A stretch of 64,000 bases of DNA from Leclercia adecarboxylata (GTDB lineage: Bacteria; Pseudomonadota; Gammaproteobacteria; Enterobacterales; Enterobacteriaceae), in contig NZ_CP040894.1 of the NCBI RefSeq assembly GCF_006171285.1, positions 1-64,000 of the forward strand, given 5' to 3'. The translations under genes and the position numbers were made by a program. A model generated the notes under the pieces. That model saw only the letters and a list, made by a program, of their open reading frames with translations. It ran no database searches and was not told where the DNA came from. Positions 10,987-19,917 of the stretch are shown one piece after another; the stretch's first letter is position 1, and every line of letters starts with the position of its first letter.

Positions 10987-11024
10987 GGGGCCCGTTTGGG
11001 AAACGGGAAATATTGTACGTTAAG
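10987..11024. repeat. Left terminal inverted repeat of the rcn transposon (38 bp, intact)
   Basis: The 38 bases start ggggcccgtttgggaaacgg and end attgtacgttaag, the GGGG...TAAG form of Tn3-family repeats. They are an imperfect reverse complement of the split repeat at 18574-18590 plus 19918-19937. This end has no IS insertion. Confidence 0.88.
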
Positions 11025-11187
11025 GCGAACATTTGTACTGCCGAAGGGCAGGCAGGAACCAAAGTGGTATAGACGGGATAGCTGTAACTATTGAAATAGT
11101 GGGTGCGAGATTGTCTGACTGGTTTTACATCTGCTTCGGAGAACTTAGTGCAACGCCCCGGCGACTGCCGGGACGAATACGCAAGGG

Positions 11188-12312
11188 TTATTGCATAATC
11201 CCTGACCAGCCGTGATAGCCCATATAAATTCCCACCAGGGCAATCAGCACGCTGGAGAAATAGGGAGCCCGACGCGCCAGGGTATCAAATCCACGCCAGC
11301 GCTTTGTGGCCTGTCGCACACTGTAGGCCGCTGCGGCACCCACCGTGACCAGCGTGATTGCCAGGCCAATACTGAAGCATAAAACCAGCGCGGCCCCGAG
11401 TGAAAACTCTTTCACCTGAATACAAAGCAGAAGGACCGTAATGGCAGCCGGACACGGGATCAGCCCGCCTGTCAGCCCAAACAGGATTATCTGACCGGTG
11501 GTCACATTCCGGTTGGCGAAGCGTTTTTTAATATCGTTAGCATGGGCTTTTTCATGCGCATCCTGGAATTCCTTTGAGGAGGCATCCAGTCCTTTGAGCG
11601 CTGAATGTTCGTGTTCGTGTTCATGAAATGTCACGTCGTAGTCATGAACATGACCGCGATGACCTAACGTCAGACGAACCTCAAAGCTGTGCGGCTCCGG
11701 GATAGCCTGTGTGGACTCCATGAAGCCGTCTTTCTCGACAAAATCGAAGACCTGCGAAAAGGTGCCTTTACCCCGGTTTGTCACCAGTGAGACATCCCGG
11801 GTTTGCCAGTTCTGACCGCTCAGGGTACGAAAACGCCAGTGCGGCAGCTGGCCTTCTTCAAAAATAGAGAGTTCGACTTTACCGTGGCCGGTATCAATAA
11901 TCCGCGTTTCGTCATGCTCATGATGCCCGTGCGCATGTTCTTCTTCCTGCTCCAGTTTCCACAGACGTTCACCGCTCCATGTCCGCCAGAACATCCATGC
12001 CGCAGTGCCGAGAATAATGACGGCGGAAATCAGCTGAAACCAGGGTTCGGCTGATTCAGCGGTGAATTTCCGGCTGATATACATCCCGCCCAGCGCAATC
12101 ATCCAGACGATGGCCGTATGGGAAAGCGTGGCAGCCAGGCCCAGCATGACAGCCTGTCTGACGGTTCCCCGGATAGCGACAATAAAAGCGGCCATCATGG
12201 TTTTGGAATGTCCCGGCTCAAGACCGTGAAGCGCACCGAGCAAAATGGCGCTGGGAACAAACAGCCATGCGTTGGCCACGCCCTGCTGTAACAACGCAGA
12301 AAAATCGGTCAT
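11188..12312 (-). CDS. rcnA: RcnA-like nickel/cobalt efflux permease
   Basis: RcnA exports Ni(II) and Co(II) from the cytoplasm. The 374-residue protein begins MTDFSALLQQGVANAWLFVP and keeps the family motifs LLGALHGLEPGHSKTMMAAF, LGLAATLSHTAIVW and LTGGLIPCPAAITVLLLCIQ around six or so membrane spans. The central cytoplasmic loop (about residues 122-255) is long and His/Glu-rich (HAHGHHEHDE, HEHEHEHS). That is larger than the E. coli chromosomal loop, and includes a beta-rich insert of unknown role. It lies 11 bases downstream of the rcnR-like gene in the same direction, so the two probably form one repressor-efflux operon. Confidence 0.92.
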   Translation of the reverse strand: MTDFSALLQQGVANAWLFVPSAILLGALHGLEPGHSKTMMAAFIVAIRGTVRQAVMLGLAATLSHTAIVWMIALGGMYISRKFTAESAEPWFQLISAVIILGTAAWMFWRTWSGERLWKLEQEEEHAHGHHEHDETRIIDTGHGKVELSIFEEGQLPHWRFRTLSGQNWQTRDVSLVTNRGKGTFSQVFDFVEKDGFMESTQAIPEPHSFEVRLTLGHRGHVHDYDVTFHEHEHEHSALKGLDASSKEFQDAHEKAHANDIKKRFANRNVTTGQIILFGLTGGLIPCPAAITVLLLCIQVKEFSLGAALVLCFSIGLAITLVTVGAAAAYSVRQATKRWRGFDTLARRAPYFSSVLIALVGIYMGYHGWSGIMQ

Positions 12313-12323
12313 TTTCTCTTACC

Positions 12324-12593
12324 TCAAAGGTACCTGGTTATCTCTTTAAATTCGCTGAGCGACGTGTCAGATGCATGCTGGCTGTCTTCCAGGGCATGTT
12401 CCAGACAATGGTCCAGGTGATCATGAATAAGCGTTCGCTTGGCATTCGTTATCGCCTTTTCCACAGCGGACAACTGCTGGGCGATATCCAGGCACGGTTT
12501 TTCGTCTTCGAGCATCTGGATAGTGCTCTTCAGATGCCCTGCGGCACGTTTCAGCCTTTTAATGATGTCGGGGTGTGAAGTGTGAACTGACAT
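12324..12593 (-). CDS. rcnR: RcnR/CsoR-family metal-sensing repressor
   Basis: This family of small all-helical repressors binds DNA as a tetramer and releases it when metal binds. The 89-residue product (MSVHTSHPDIIKRLKRAAGH) has the expected His near the N-terminus, a Cys in EKPCLDIAQQ and His residues in IHDHLDHCLEHA at the metal-site positions. ATG 12593 follows a gaggaggaaatc ribosome-binding site. A longer upstream reading would run through the G-tract operator and is rejected. It is the probable nickel or cobalt sensor for rcnA; the exact metal cannot be read from sequence. Confidence 0.88.
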   Translation of the reverse strand: MSVHTSHPDIIKRLKRAAGHLKSTIQMLEDEKPCLDIAQQLSAVEKAITNAKRTLIHDHLDHCLEHALEDSQHASDTSLSEFKEITRYL

Positions 12594-12636
12594 GATTTCC
12601 TCCTCTTCTCCGGGCGATGGGAATATTCGCCTCGCC

Positions 12637-12656
12637 ACATCCCCCCCAGGGGGATA
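12637..12656. promoter_or_regulatory. G-tract operator for the RcnR-like repressor
   Basis: acatcccccccagggggata is a C-run/G-run inverted repeat typical of RcnR/CsoR-type operators. It lies 45-65 bases upstream of the rcnR-like start codon, where autorepression and control of rcnA would be exerted. Confidence 0.7.
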
Positions 12657-12737
12657 AGGAATGTTAAAGAAGCGGATGAGCAAAGGCAAGCATTCTTCCG
12701 GGCAGGAGCAGAAATAAAAGGGGCTGAACGGAGGCGA

Positions 12738-12759
12738 AAAACCCGGGCAAGCCCGGGTT
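12738..12759 (-). terminator. Terminator of the hupE-anchor unit
   Basis: aacccgggc-aa-gcccgggtt is a perfect 9-bp stem. On the minus strand it is followed by ttttcg, a U-rich tail, just downstream of the gene ending at 12766. Confidence 0.75.
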
Positions 12760-12765
12760 GGCAGA

Positions 12766-13455
12766 TTAAATAACGCGTTTAATCGTCATGTACTGGCCGT
12801 TGGTATCCAGACGGATCGTGACGCTCTTCGTGCCACGGTTGCGCCAGAACCAGCCATGCTTTCCGTCGAAAGCCGCCTGGATAATCCCCTCTTTGGCGGT
12901 GATCTGGCGATCTTTCCCGTAACCGTGATAGAACCCCTTCGGCGCATTGGTCGGATCACCATGGGCATCAACGTTAACCGGTCCGGAGCTTGTCCACTGA
13001 TAACTCACCTGCGCATCCTTACGCATGTCGAGTTTAATCTCTGCGGCTTCGTTTGGCTTAAGCGTAATCACCATCTGGTTGCGTTGAACACCCGCCGCCT
13101 TCGTTTCCTGTGACGGTATGACGGACGGGGTATCCCGCTCCGGAGCACTGTTTTGCGCTATCACCGGGGGATTATCAGGAACCGTGCTTACCGTCGCTGG
13201 GCGGGCAACCGGGGCCTGAATATTGACGACGGCCTGTTGGTCCGACTCCGCTTCTTCAGCCAGCTGCGTTTTGATCTCTCCCATTTGTTTTAACCCGAGA
13301 ACCCGGCCTATGCCGGTTGGGTCTATAGCATATTCAGACGGCATCACCACGGTAATGAGTAATGTCAGGGCAACGATGGCGGCCATCAGGGTGGACTGCA
13401 TCAGCTTCAGTGAAGAAGGAAGCTCAGCGCGGGTAGGTAAATCAGTGTTGTACAT
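12766..13455 (-). CDS. Membrane-anchored periplasmic protein next to hupE-like gene
   Basis: The 229-residue product has one N-terminal membrane span (about residues 19-39, LMQSTLMAAIVALTLLITVV). Then follow a Pro/Ala-rich linker of about 60 residues and a beta-rich C-terminal domain of about 95 residues (VITLKPNEAAEIKLDMRKDA, YQWTSSGPVNVDAHGD, GKHGWFWRNRGT). It resembles proteins annotated as transmembrane anchor proteins beside HupE/UreJ genes. It ends 13 bases from the upstream hupE-like gene and the two share a terminator, so they likely work together. Function is unknown; a role in presenting or delivering metal in the periplasm is only a guess. Confidence 0.8.
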   Translation of the reverse strand: MYNTDLPTRAELPSSLKLMQSTLMAAIVALTLLITVVMPSEYAIDPTGIGRVLGLKQMGEIKTQLAEEAESDQQAVVNIQAPVARPATVSTVPDNPPVIAQNSAPERDTPSVIPSQETKAAGVQRNQMVITLKPNEAAEIKLDMRKDAQVSYQWTSSGPVNVDAHGDPTNAPKGFYHGYGKDRQITAKEGIIQAAFDGKHGWFWRNRGTKSVTIRLDTNGQYMTIKRVI

Positions 13456-13468
13456 AATTCATTCTCTC

Positions 13469-14206
13469 TCAGGCAAGGATATAGCCACAAAGCTGGTAGC
13501 TCATCAGCAGGAAACCGGCGCTCATCATCACAACGTTAGCGGTGTAGGCATGACGGAAAAAGCTCGCGGTCTGACGCCAGTAACTCATCACGATCAGAAT
13601 AGCGCTGAGAGCCAGTAACTGGCCTATCTCCACCCCCACATTGAACGCGATCAGATTAACGAACAGGCCATCAGGGGAGATCTCGAATTCCTTTATTTTC
13701 GTCGCCAGACCAAAGCCGTGGAAGAAACCAAAGATGAGCGTTGCCAGTCTGATATCCGGCTGGAAACCAAACCAGCGCTGGAACGCCCCAAGATTATCGA
13801 GCGCCTTATAGACCACCGACAGACCGATGATGGCATCAATGAGATACGCGCTGACGCTGATATCAAAGAAAACGCCAATCAGCAGCGTGCTGGAGTGACC
13901 AATGGCAAACAGGCTGACGTACAAACCGATGTCGCGCATTTTGTAGAGAAAGAAAATCACCCCGAACAGAAACAGCAGGTGATCGTAACCGGTCACCATG
14001 TGCTTTGCACCAAGGTAGATAAACGGGAGGATGTTTATCCCGGTAATTTCCTGAATGTACCCTTTGTCGCCTTCGGCTACGCCGTGTGCAGATGCACCCT
14101 GGCTATAGAAAAGCAATAAAAGTACAAAAAACAGACAGGCAGAGCGCATTCTGGCGGAAAAAAGGCCGTCATACACCCCGCCACGTAATGCAAGGTTCGT
14201 GAACAT
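13469..14206 (-). CDS. HupE/UreJ-type membrane protein, putative nickel/cobalt permease
   Basis: HupE/UreJ proteins are small multi-span permeases linked to nickel or cobalt uptake. This product shows the family segments HMVTGYDHLLFLFGVIFF, LFAIGHSSTLLIGV, IFGFFHGFGLATK and NLIAFNVGVEIGQLLAL with conserved His/Asp pairs. The 245-residue reading starts at ATG 14206; an internal ATG at 14149 (MRSACLFFVLLLL...) would begin directly with a signal peptide ending near SQGASA and may be the true start. Co-location with an exporter (rcnA) is odd if it imports; it could instead export or sense. Confidence 0.82.
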   Translation of the reverse strand: MFTNLALRGGVYDGLFSARMRSACLFFVLLLLFYSQGASAHGVAEGDKGYIQEITGINILPFIYLGAKHMVTGYDHLLFLFGVIFFLYKMRDIGLYVSLFAIGHSSTLLIGVFFDISVSAYLIDAIIGLSVVYKALDNLGAFQRWFGFQPDIRLATLIFGFFHGFGLATKIKEFEISPDGLFVNLIAFNVGVEIGQLLALSAILIVMSYWRQTASFFRHAYTANVVMMSAGFLLMSYQLCGYILA

Positions 14207-14250
14207 AAAAAATCCTTAAGCTATGAATAATAACGCTTTAACAGCAGGAA

Positions 14251-14634
14251 TCAGACAAGCCCGGACCTTGGGGGACGCTCAGGAGTAGACAGGGAAACGA
14301 AATAATGACGGGGACTTCCATGACCATACACAGCTCTGTTTTTTCCCTGCCAGACATAGAATTCCGTCAGTGCAAAAAGCTTATTGATGTCATGAGAATG
14401 ATCGGCATTCAGGTGATGCACATTGCCGTGGGAATGAAATAAGAGCGTGTTGTGCTCATCAGGGGAAGCATCATTATCGTGCTGATGTGCTTCGGTGGTC
14501 TGCATCGATGACATCTGAGAGGACTGCGGTTTTGCCAGCAGCAAAGCGCTCATCATGGCAAAGGCCACAACAAACAGCACAGCTCTGGAGATAAACGCAG
14601 ATTTCACAAACACCGCTAACGACACCTTTGCCAT
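14251..14634 (-). CDS. Small His-rich secreted or membrane-anchored protein
   Basis: The 127-residue product has one hydrophobic N-terminal segment (about residues 14-34, AVLFVVAFAMMSALLLA) and a His/Asp-rich middle (EAHQHDNDAS, FHSHGNVHHLNADHSHD), a pattern suited to metal binding outside the inner membrane. I know no named family. It lies 44 bases upstream of the hupE-like gene on the same strand and may be the first gene of that unit. A periplasmic nickel or cobalt buffer is an inference from composition and context. Confidence 0.65.
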   Translation of the reverse strand: MAKVSLAVFVKSAFISRAVLFVVAFAMMSALLLAKPQSSQMSSMQTTEAHQHDNDASPDEHNTLLFHSHGNVHHLNADHSHDINKLFALTEFYVWQGKNRAVYGHGSPRHYFVSLSTPERPPRSGLV

Positions 14635-14781
14635 AAAAGTAACTTTCGGCGCTAATCTAAACTGCCTGCTGGTTGCATAGCAATGGAAATTTTCAGGTCT
14701 TCTGGTCGTCCCGGTAAGATGAAAGAAGAATTATTCGCTGTCATTTCATCTCTGGCGCAGAAGACATCTGAGCAGCCAGAT

Positions 14782-15423
14782 TTAATCAGTACCGGATATT
14801 TTGTTAAGTGCCTGTATCCGACAAACCTGAGAAGAACTATAGCCGGTAGCTTCTGCGGTCTCCCGTATACTGAGTTTCTTAACCTGTCGGTAGTACAATA
14901 CCTTTTGATGTCGTTCGTGATCGGCCTGCTTGCCCCGGTATTTACCCAGAGAATGAGCGCGTTTAATTCCCTGTTGCTGTCGCTGGCGGCGACTCAACCA
15001 GTCCTTATGTGACATTGCGGCCATCAGGTCGATCAACATATTGTTGATAGCCGTAATGACAGCGCGGGTTATCGGGTCAGCCTGTGTAGGGTCTTTATCT
15101 GACAGAGCCTGCCATGACGTGGGGACATCCAGACTGACAATCCGCAACTCGTGTTGCTCAATTTGCTTTTTCAGCGTCATCCAGTCGCTGTTGCTCAGGC
15201 GAGTCAGACGGTCTATCTGCTCGACCAGTAAAATATCATTATGGTGACTGTCCATTAGCAGTCGTCCCAGTTCCGGGCGGTCCAGTTTTGTACCACTGAT
15301 GTTCTCCCGGTAGTAGCTGGCTATTTTATACCCTCTTTCCTGAACGAACTGCTCCAGCATGTCTTTTGCCCGATCCGCAAACTGATCTTCCGTCGACGCT
15401 CTCAAATAAGCTCTGATGAACAT
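14782..15423 (-). CDS. tnpR: Serine recombinase (resolvase) of the rcn transposon
   Basis: The 213-residue protein has an N-terminal resolvase domain (FIRAYLRASTEDQFADRAKD with the catalytic Ser in RAST, then DILLVEQIDRLTRLSNSDW) and a C-terminal helix-turn-helix (LSIRETAEATGYSSSQVCRI). It is transcribed divergently from tnpA (15591) across a 167-bp region with inverted repeats. It belongs to the longer Tn3-family resolvases rather than the Tn21-type TnpR at 5125, and should resolve cointegrates of this element. Confidence 0.9.
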   Translation of the reverse strand: MFIRAYLRASTEDQFADRAKDMLEQFVQERGYKIASYYRENISGTKLDRPELGRLLMDSHHNDILLVEQIDRLTRLSNSDWMTLKKQIEQHELRIVSLDVPTSWQALSDKDPTQADPITRAVITAINNMLIDLMAAMSHKDWLSRRQRQQQGIKRAHSLGKYRGKQADHERHQKVLYYRQVKKLSIRETAEATGYSSSQVCRIQALNKISGTD

Positions 15424-15590
15424 TTTTTCACCGCATTATAGCATTTAAGTTATTGCATTTATTCTATCGCATATAGGTTATGTCATTAATGGCGTACCGT
15501 CACGTTTTGATTATGGCGTCAGGGTGTACCCTTATGCGATAACCATTTTCGTTAAAAATACCGCATCGAATAATTTATGAGGGAAACTAT
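15424..15590. promoter_or_regulatory. res-like site and divergent promoters of the rcn transposon
   Basis: An AT-rich intergenic stretch between divergent tnpR and tnpA. It holds the perfect 9-bp inverted pair tatcgcata (15465-15473) / tatgcgata (15533-15541) and related gcatt/gcata repeats. This is the expected location of resolvase binding sites and both promoters. Confidence 0.65.
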
Positions 15591-18578
15591 ATGGCAAGGA
15601 GGCAGATTCTTTCTCTGTCGGAAAGAGAATCATTACTGGCATTACCGGACGATGAGTTAACGCTGACCCGAATGGCATATTTCAGTGAGCAGGATCTGGC
15701 ATTTATTAATGCCCACCGTAAACCTGCAAGCCGATTTGGTTTTGCCGTTCTTCTCTGTTATCTGAAAAATGTCGGCTTTGCCCCGGATAAAAAATCATCC
15801 CCACCCGCAGAATTACTCAAAATCATCGGTGCCCGACTTAAACTTTCAGCAGAGCTCTGGCAGGAATATATTTCCGGCCGTGGTACCACCCGGCGCGAGC
15901 ACCTGGGGGAACTGTATCGGTATCTGGAGCTGAAGGCCTTTAATGGGGCACTTCAGAAAGAATGCATCCAGCATCTACTCCCTCTGTCTACCAGGACCGA
16001 TCGGGGCATACTTATCGCCGAGGAATTACTGAAGCATCTGCATCAACAGCGAATTATTATTCCTGGTATTGATGTTGTGGAACGTACCTGTGCTGAAGCA
16101 ATGACACTGGGTGATAAAGCAGTTTACACCACATTGAATGCGCATCTTGGCATCACGCATAAATCAGTGCTTGATGCGCTACTGGTGACAACTGACAAAC
16201 AAATCTCCCGTTTGACGTGGTTGCTTCAGCCTCCGGGAAAGATCAATGGAAAGAATGTGCTGCAACATATAGATCGCCTTAACGCCATTGAAGCTCTGGC
16301 GCTACCGGAAGGCGTGGAGAGAACTGTTCACCAGAATCGGTTGCTGAAACTCGCGCGTGAAGGCCGCAAAATGAGCAGCCGTGATCTGGCTGATTTTGCC
16401 CCTGCACGTCGGTATGCAACGATGGTCTGTGTACTGACTGAGGCAAGAGCCACAATCATTGATGAAATTATAGAACTGCATGAACGTATACTGGGCAGTA
16501 TGTTCAGTCGGGCAAAACGTCAGCAGGCCGAACGCCTTCAGAAAACAGGCAAGCTGATACAGCAGAAATTACGTCAGTATGTTTCCGTTGGACAGGCTAT
16601 TCTGGATGCACGCAACGCAGGCGAAGATCCTCTGTCTGCTGTTGAACGGATATTACCGTGGGAAGATTTTGCCTCCAGCCTGGAGGAAACCCGACTTCTT
16701 GCTCGCAAAGATAATTTCGAACCGCTTCATCTTGTTACCGAAAAATTCAGCACGCTGCGCAAATATTCTTCCCGGTTGTTATCGGCCCTGCAACTGAGGG
16801 CCACTCCGGCCGCCTTACCGCTTAATGATGCCCTTGATACTATCCGTGAGATGTACCGTAAACAGCTACGAAAGGTTCCTTCATCGGCTCCGCTGGATTT
16901 CATCCCTGAGAGCTGGAAAAAGATGGTGATCACCCCCGCAGGCATTGACCGGCAATACTATGAAATTTGCGCCATGAATGAGCTGAAGGGAGCTCTGCGG
17001 GCCGGTGATATCTGGGTTCAGGGCTCCCGACGCTACAAGAATTTTGATGACTATCTTATGCCACGCAGCGATTTCGAAAAACTATTAAATAATAATAAGT
17101 TAAATGTACCTGTCGAAACTGAATGCAGAGCTTACCTTAAGGCCAGGCTAACGCTGCTGGCTTCCCGGCTGGAGGAAGTTAACGCAATGGCGGTCACCGG
17201 AGAACTTCCTGATGTGGACATTACAGATAAAGGTGTAAAGATCACGCCACTGGATAACAGCGTTCCTTCCACAATCTCACCCCTGGCTGACCTGATTTAC
17301 AACATGTTGCCGCACCCAAAAATTACAGAAATACTGGATGAAGTTGAACGATGGACTGTCTTCACGCGACATTTTACCCATCTGAAGAATCCACTCACCC
17401 GACCACAGGATAACCGTTTGCTGCTCACCACCATCCTGGCGGACGGCATTAATTTGGGGCTGACCAAAATGGCTGAGTCTTGTCCGGGAACCACTCGAGC
17501 TTCGCTGGAAAACATGCAGGCATGGTATATCCGCGATGAAACCTACGCTGCCGCCCTGTCTGAGCTGGTTAATGCCCAGAAATCGCGTCCGCTGGCTGCA
17601 TTATGGGGAGACGGTTCAACCTCATCTTCTGACGGCCAGAATTTTCGGGTTAGCAGCCATGGCCGCTATGCGGGTCAGGTCAACCTGAAGTACGGTCAGG
17701 AACCGGGAGTTCAGTTTTATACGCACATTTCTGATCAGTACAGCCCGTTTTATACCAAAGTGATCAGCCGTGTTCGTGACTCCACCCACGTACTTGATGG
17801 CCTTCTTTATCACGAAAGTGATCTTGAAATAACGGAGCATTACACCGATACGGCAGGTTTCACGGAGCATGTTTTTGCGCTGATGCATTTGTTGGAATTC
17901 GCTTTTGCACCAAGGATCCGGGATCTTCACGATAAGCGGTTGTTTATACGGGGGAAAGCTAATGAATACCCCGCACTACAATCAATTATTTCCACAACAC
18001 CACTGAATATCAAAGAGATAGAAACACACTGGAATGAAATTCTGAGGCTGGCGACCTCAATAAAGCAGGGAACAGTGACAGCCTCTCTGATGCTGAAAAA
18101 ACTGGCCAGTTATCCGAAACAGAATGGGCTTGCTAAGGCGCTGAGGGAAATAGGTCGCATTGAGCGAACACTGTTTATGCTGGACTGGTTTCGCGATCCT
18201 GCACTGCGTCGCAGAGTTCAGGCAGGTCTGAACAAAGGAGAAGCCCGGAATGCGCTTGCCAGAGCCGTTTTCATGCATCGTCTGGGGGAAATAAGGGATC
18301 GTGGTCTGGAAAACCAGAGTTACCGCGCCAGTGGGCTTACGCTGATCACCGCAGCGATCACATTGTGGAATACCGTATATATAGAAAACGCCATTAATCT
18401 GCTGAAAAAGAAAGGGATACATATCAATGATCAGTTGCTGTCACACTTGTCTCCGCTGGGCTGGGAGCACATTAATCTGACGGGAGACTATATCTGGCGA
18501 AACAATAAAAAACTGACTGAAGGGAAGTATCGTCCTTTGCGGCCAGTTGATGTCAGTCAGTACAAAAAATCATCTTAA
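15591..18578 (+). CDS. tnpA: Tn3-family transposase of the rcn transposon
   Basis: The 995-residue DDE transposase is apparently intact. It begins MARRQILSLSERESLLALPD, carries the N-terminal DNA-binding region, and has the C-terminal core segments [48 protein letters not shown] and [17 protein letters not shown]. It is related to the Tn21 TnpA at 5688 but well diverged, with a lower G+C codon choice. Its stop codon falls in the inner end of the right repeat. Because the right repeat is split by IS5075, the enzyme may no longer be able to mobilise the unit. Confidence 0.95.
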   Translation: MARRQILSLSERESLLALPDDELTLTRMAYFSEQDLAFINAHRKPASRFGFAVLLCYLKNVGFAPDKKSSPPAELLKIIGARLKLSAELWQEYISGRGTTRREHLGELYRYLELKAFNGALQKECIQHLLPLSTRTDRGILIAEELLKHLHQQRIIIPGIDVVERTCAEAMTLGDKAVYTTLNAHLGITHKSVLDALLVTTDKQISRLTWLLQPPGKINGKNVLQHIDRLNAIEALALPEGVERTVHQNRLLKLAREGRKMSSRDLADFAPARRYATMVCVLTEARATIIDEIIELHERILGSMFSRAKRQQAERLQKTGKLIQQKLRQYVSVGQAILDARNAGEDPLSAVERILPWEDFASSLEETRLLARKDNFEPLHLVTEKFSTLRKYSSRLLSALQLRATPAALPLNDALDTIREMYRKQLRKVPSSAPLDFIPESWKKMVITPAGIDRQYYEICAMNELKGALRAGDIWVQGSRRYKNFDDYLMPRSDFEKLLNNNKLNVPVETECRAYLKARLTLLASRLEEVNAMAVTGELPDVDITDKGVKITPLDNSVPSTISPLADLIYNMLPHPKITEILDEVERWTVFTRHFTHLKNPLTRPQDNRLLLTTILADGINLGLTKMAESCPGTTRASLENMQAWYIRDETYAAALSELVNAQKSRPLAALWGDGSTSSSDGQNFRVSSHGRYAGQVNLKYGQEPGVQFYTHISDQYSPFYTKVISRVRDSTHVLDGLLYHESDLEITEHYTDTAGFTEHVFALMHLLEFAFAPRIRDLHDKRLFIRGKANEYPALQSIISTTPLNIKEIETHWNEILRLATSIKQGTVTASLMLKKLASYPKQNGLAKALREIGRIERTLFMLDWFRDPALRRRVQAGLNKGEARNALARAVFMHRLGEIRDRGLENQSYRASGLTLITAAITLWNTVYIENAINLLKKKGIHINDQLLSHLSPLGWEHINLTGDYIWRNNKKLTEGKYRPLRPVDVSQYKKSS

Positions 18579-18590
18579 CGTACAATATTT
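18574..18590. repeat. Inner half of the right terminal repeat of the rcn transposon (split by IS)
   Basis: cttaacgtacaatattt pairs with the inner end of the left repeat (11008-11024). The outer 20 bases (tcgttttccaagcggacccc) are at 19918-19937. Joined, they make a 37-bp repeat, one base shorter than the left one. Confidence 0.88.
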
Positions 18591-19917
18591 AATGAGATGG
18601 TCACTCCCTCCTTCCCGGTACTATGCTGAGGACAGGCTTTCATTCGGAGAACTATCATGGAAAACATTGCGCTCATTGGTATCGATCTGGGTAAAAACTC
18701 TTTCCATATTCATTGCCAGGATCGTCGCGGGAAGGCTGTTTACCGTAAAAAATTTACCCGGCCAAAGTTGATCGAATTTTTGGCGACATGCCCCGCTACA
18801 ACCATCGCAATGGAAGCCTGTGGCGGTTCTCACTTTATGGCACGCAAGTTGGAAGAGTTGGGGCATTCCCCAAAGCTGATATCACCACAATTTGTCCGCC
18901 CGTTCGTTAAAAGCAATAAAAACGACTTTGTCGACGCCGAAGCTATTTGTGAAGCTGCATCGCGTCCGTCTATGCGTTTTGTGCAGCCCAGAACGGAATC
19001 TCAGCAGGCAATGCGGGCTCTGCATCGTGTCCGTGAATCCCTGGTTCAGGATAAGGTAAAAACAACCAATCAAATGCATGCTTTTCTGCTGGAATTTGGC
19101 ATTAGCGTTCCCCGAGGAGCTGCCGTTATTAGCCGACTGAGTACCATTCTTGAGGATAATAGTTTGCCTCTTTACCTCAGCCAGTTATTGCTGAAATTAC
19201 AACAGCATTATCACTATCTTGTTGAGCAGATTAAAGATTTGGAATCCCAGTTGAAACGAAAGTTGGACGAAGATGAGGTTGGACAGCGCTTGCTGAGCAT
19301 TCCCTGCGTCGGAACACTGACAGCGAGTACTATTTCAACTGAGATTGGCGACGGGAAGCAGTACGCCAGCAGCCGTGACTTTGCGGCGGCAACAGGGCTT
19401 GTACCTCGGCAGTACAGCACGGGAGGTAGGACGACATTGCTGGGAATTAGTAAGCGAGGTAATAAAAAGATCCGAACTTTGTTGGTTCAATGTGCCAGGG
19501 TATTCATACAAAAACTGGAACACCAGTCTGGCAAATTGGCCGATTGGGTCAGGGATTTACTGTGCCGGAAAAGCAACTTTGTCGTCACTTGTGCTCTGGC
19601 AAATAAGCTGGCCAGAATAGCCTGGGCCCTAACGGCACGACAGCAAACTTATGTAGCATAACGGCAGAAATACACCGGTTTAAAGAATTACTGATCTGGT
19701 TTTGCGAATACTGATATTGATGATACTAACGGCCCACCGGCCTGTTGAGGAACCTGTAAAACGGAAAGGCTCATTGAAGCCGTATATTTTCTGGAGGTTC
19801 ATCAGGCGCGGAACTCATCAAGGCGCGGGAATAAAATCCCATTCAGACGCCGGATAGATTCAAGCAAGCCAACTTGTCGTCAAAATCGGTGTTGCAAAAA
19901 CGGGAGTGACCATAGAT
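18591..19917 (+). mobile_element. IS5075/IS4321-like insertion sequence, copy B
   Basis: This 1327-bp copy is colinear with copy A at a constant offset of 9925 and shows no difference that I could find by eye. It is inserted into the right terminal repeat of the rcn transposon after cttaacgtacaatattt. That is the base equivalent to its position in the Tn21-type repeats, and its transposase points outward from the transposon in both cases. Confidence 0.93.
18657..19661 (+). CDS. tnpA: IS110-family (IS1111 group) transposase, copy B
   Basis: The 334-residue translation is identical to that of copy A (8732-9736) and intact, with the RuvC-like DEDD motifs (GIDLGKNSFHIH, KNDFVDAEAICEA) and the C-terminal Tnp domain (LLSIPCVGTLTAST). 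The downstream non-coding 256 bases repeat the candidate guide RNA, with the two guide segments at 19758-19767 and 19785-19791. Complete identity suggests recent acquisition of both copies, or gene conversion. Confidence 0.95.
   Translation: MENIALIGIDLGKNSFHIHCQDRRGKAVYRKKFTRPKLIEFLATCPATTIAMEACGGSHFMARKLEELGHSPKLISPQFVRPFVKSNKNDFVDAEAICEAASRPSMRFVQPRTESQQAMRALHRVRESLVQDKVKTTNQMHAFLLEFGISVPRGAAVISRLSTILEDNSLPLYLSQLLLKLQQHYHYLVEQIKDLESQLKRKLDEDEVGQRLLSIPCVGTLTASTISTEIGDGKQYASSRDFAAATGLVPRQYSTGGRTTLLGISKRGNKKIRTLLVQCARVFIQKLEHQSGKLADWVRDLLCRKSNFVVTCALANKLARIAWALTARQQTYVA

Noticed and set aside
14683..15012. 109-codon plus-strand ORF
   Set aside because: Mostly antisense to the serine recombinase; the remainder has no support.
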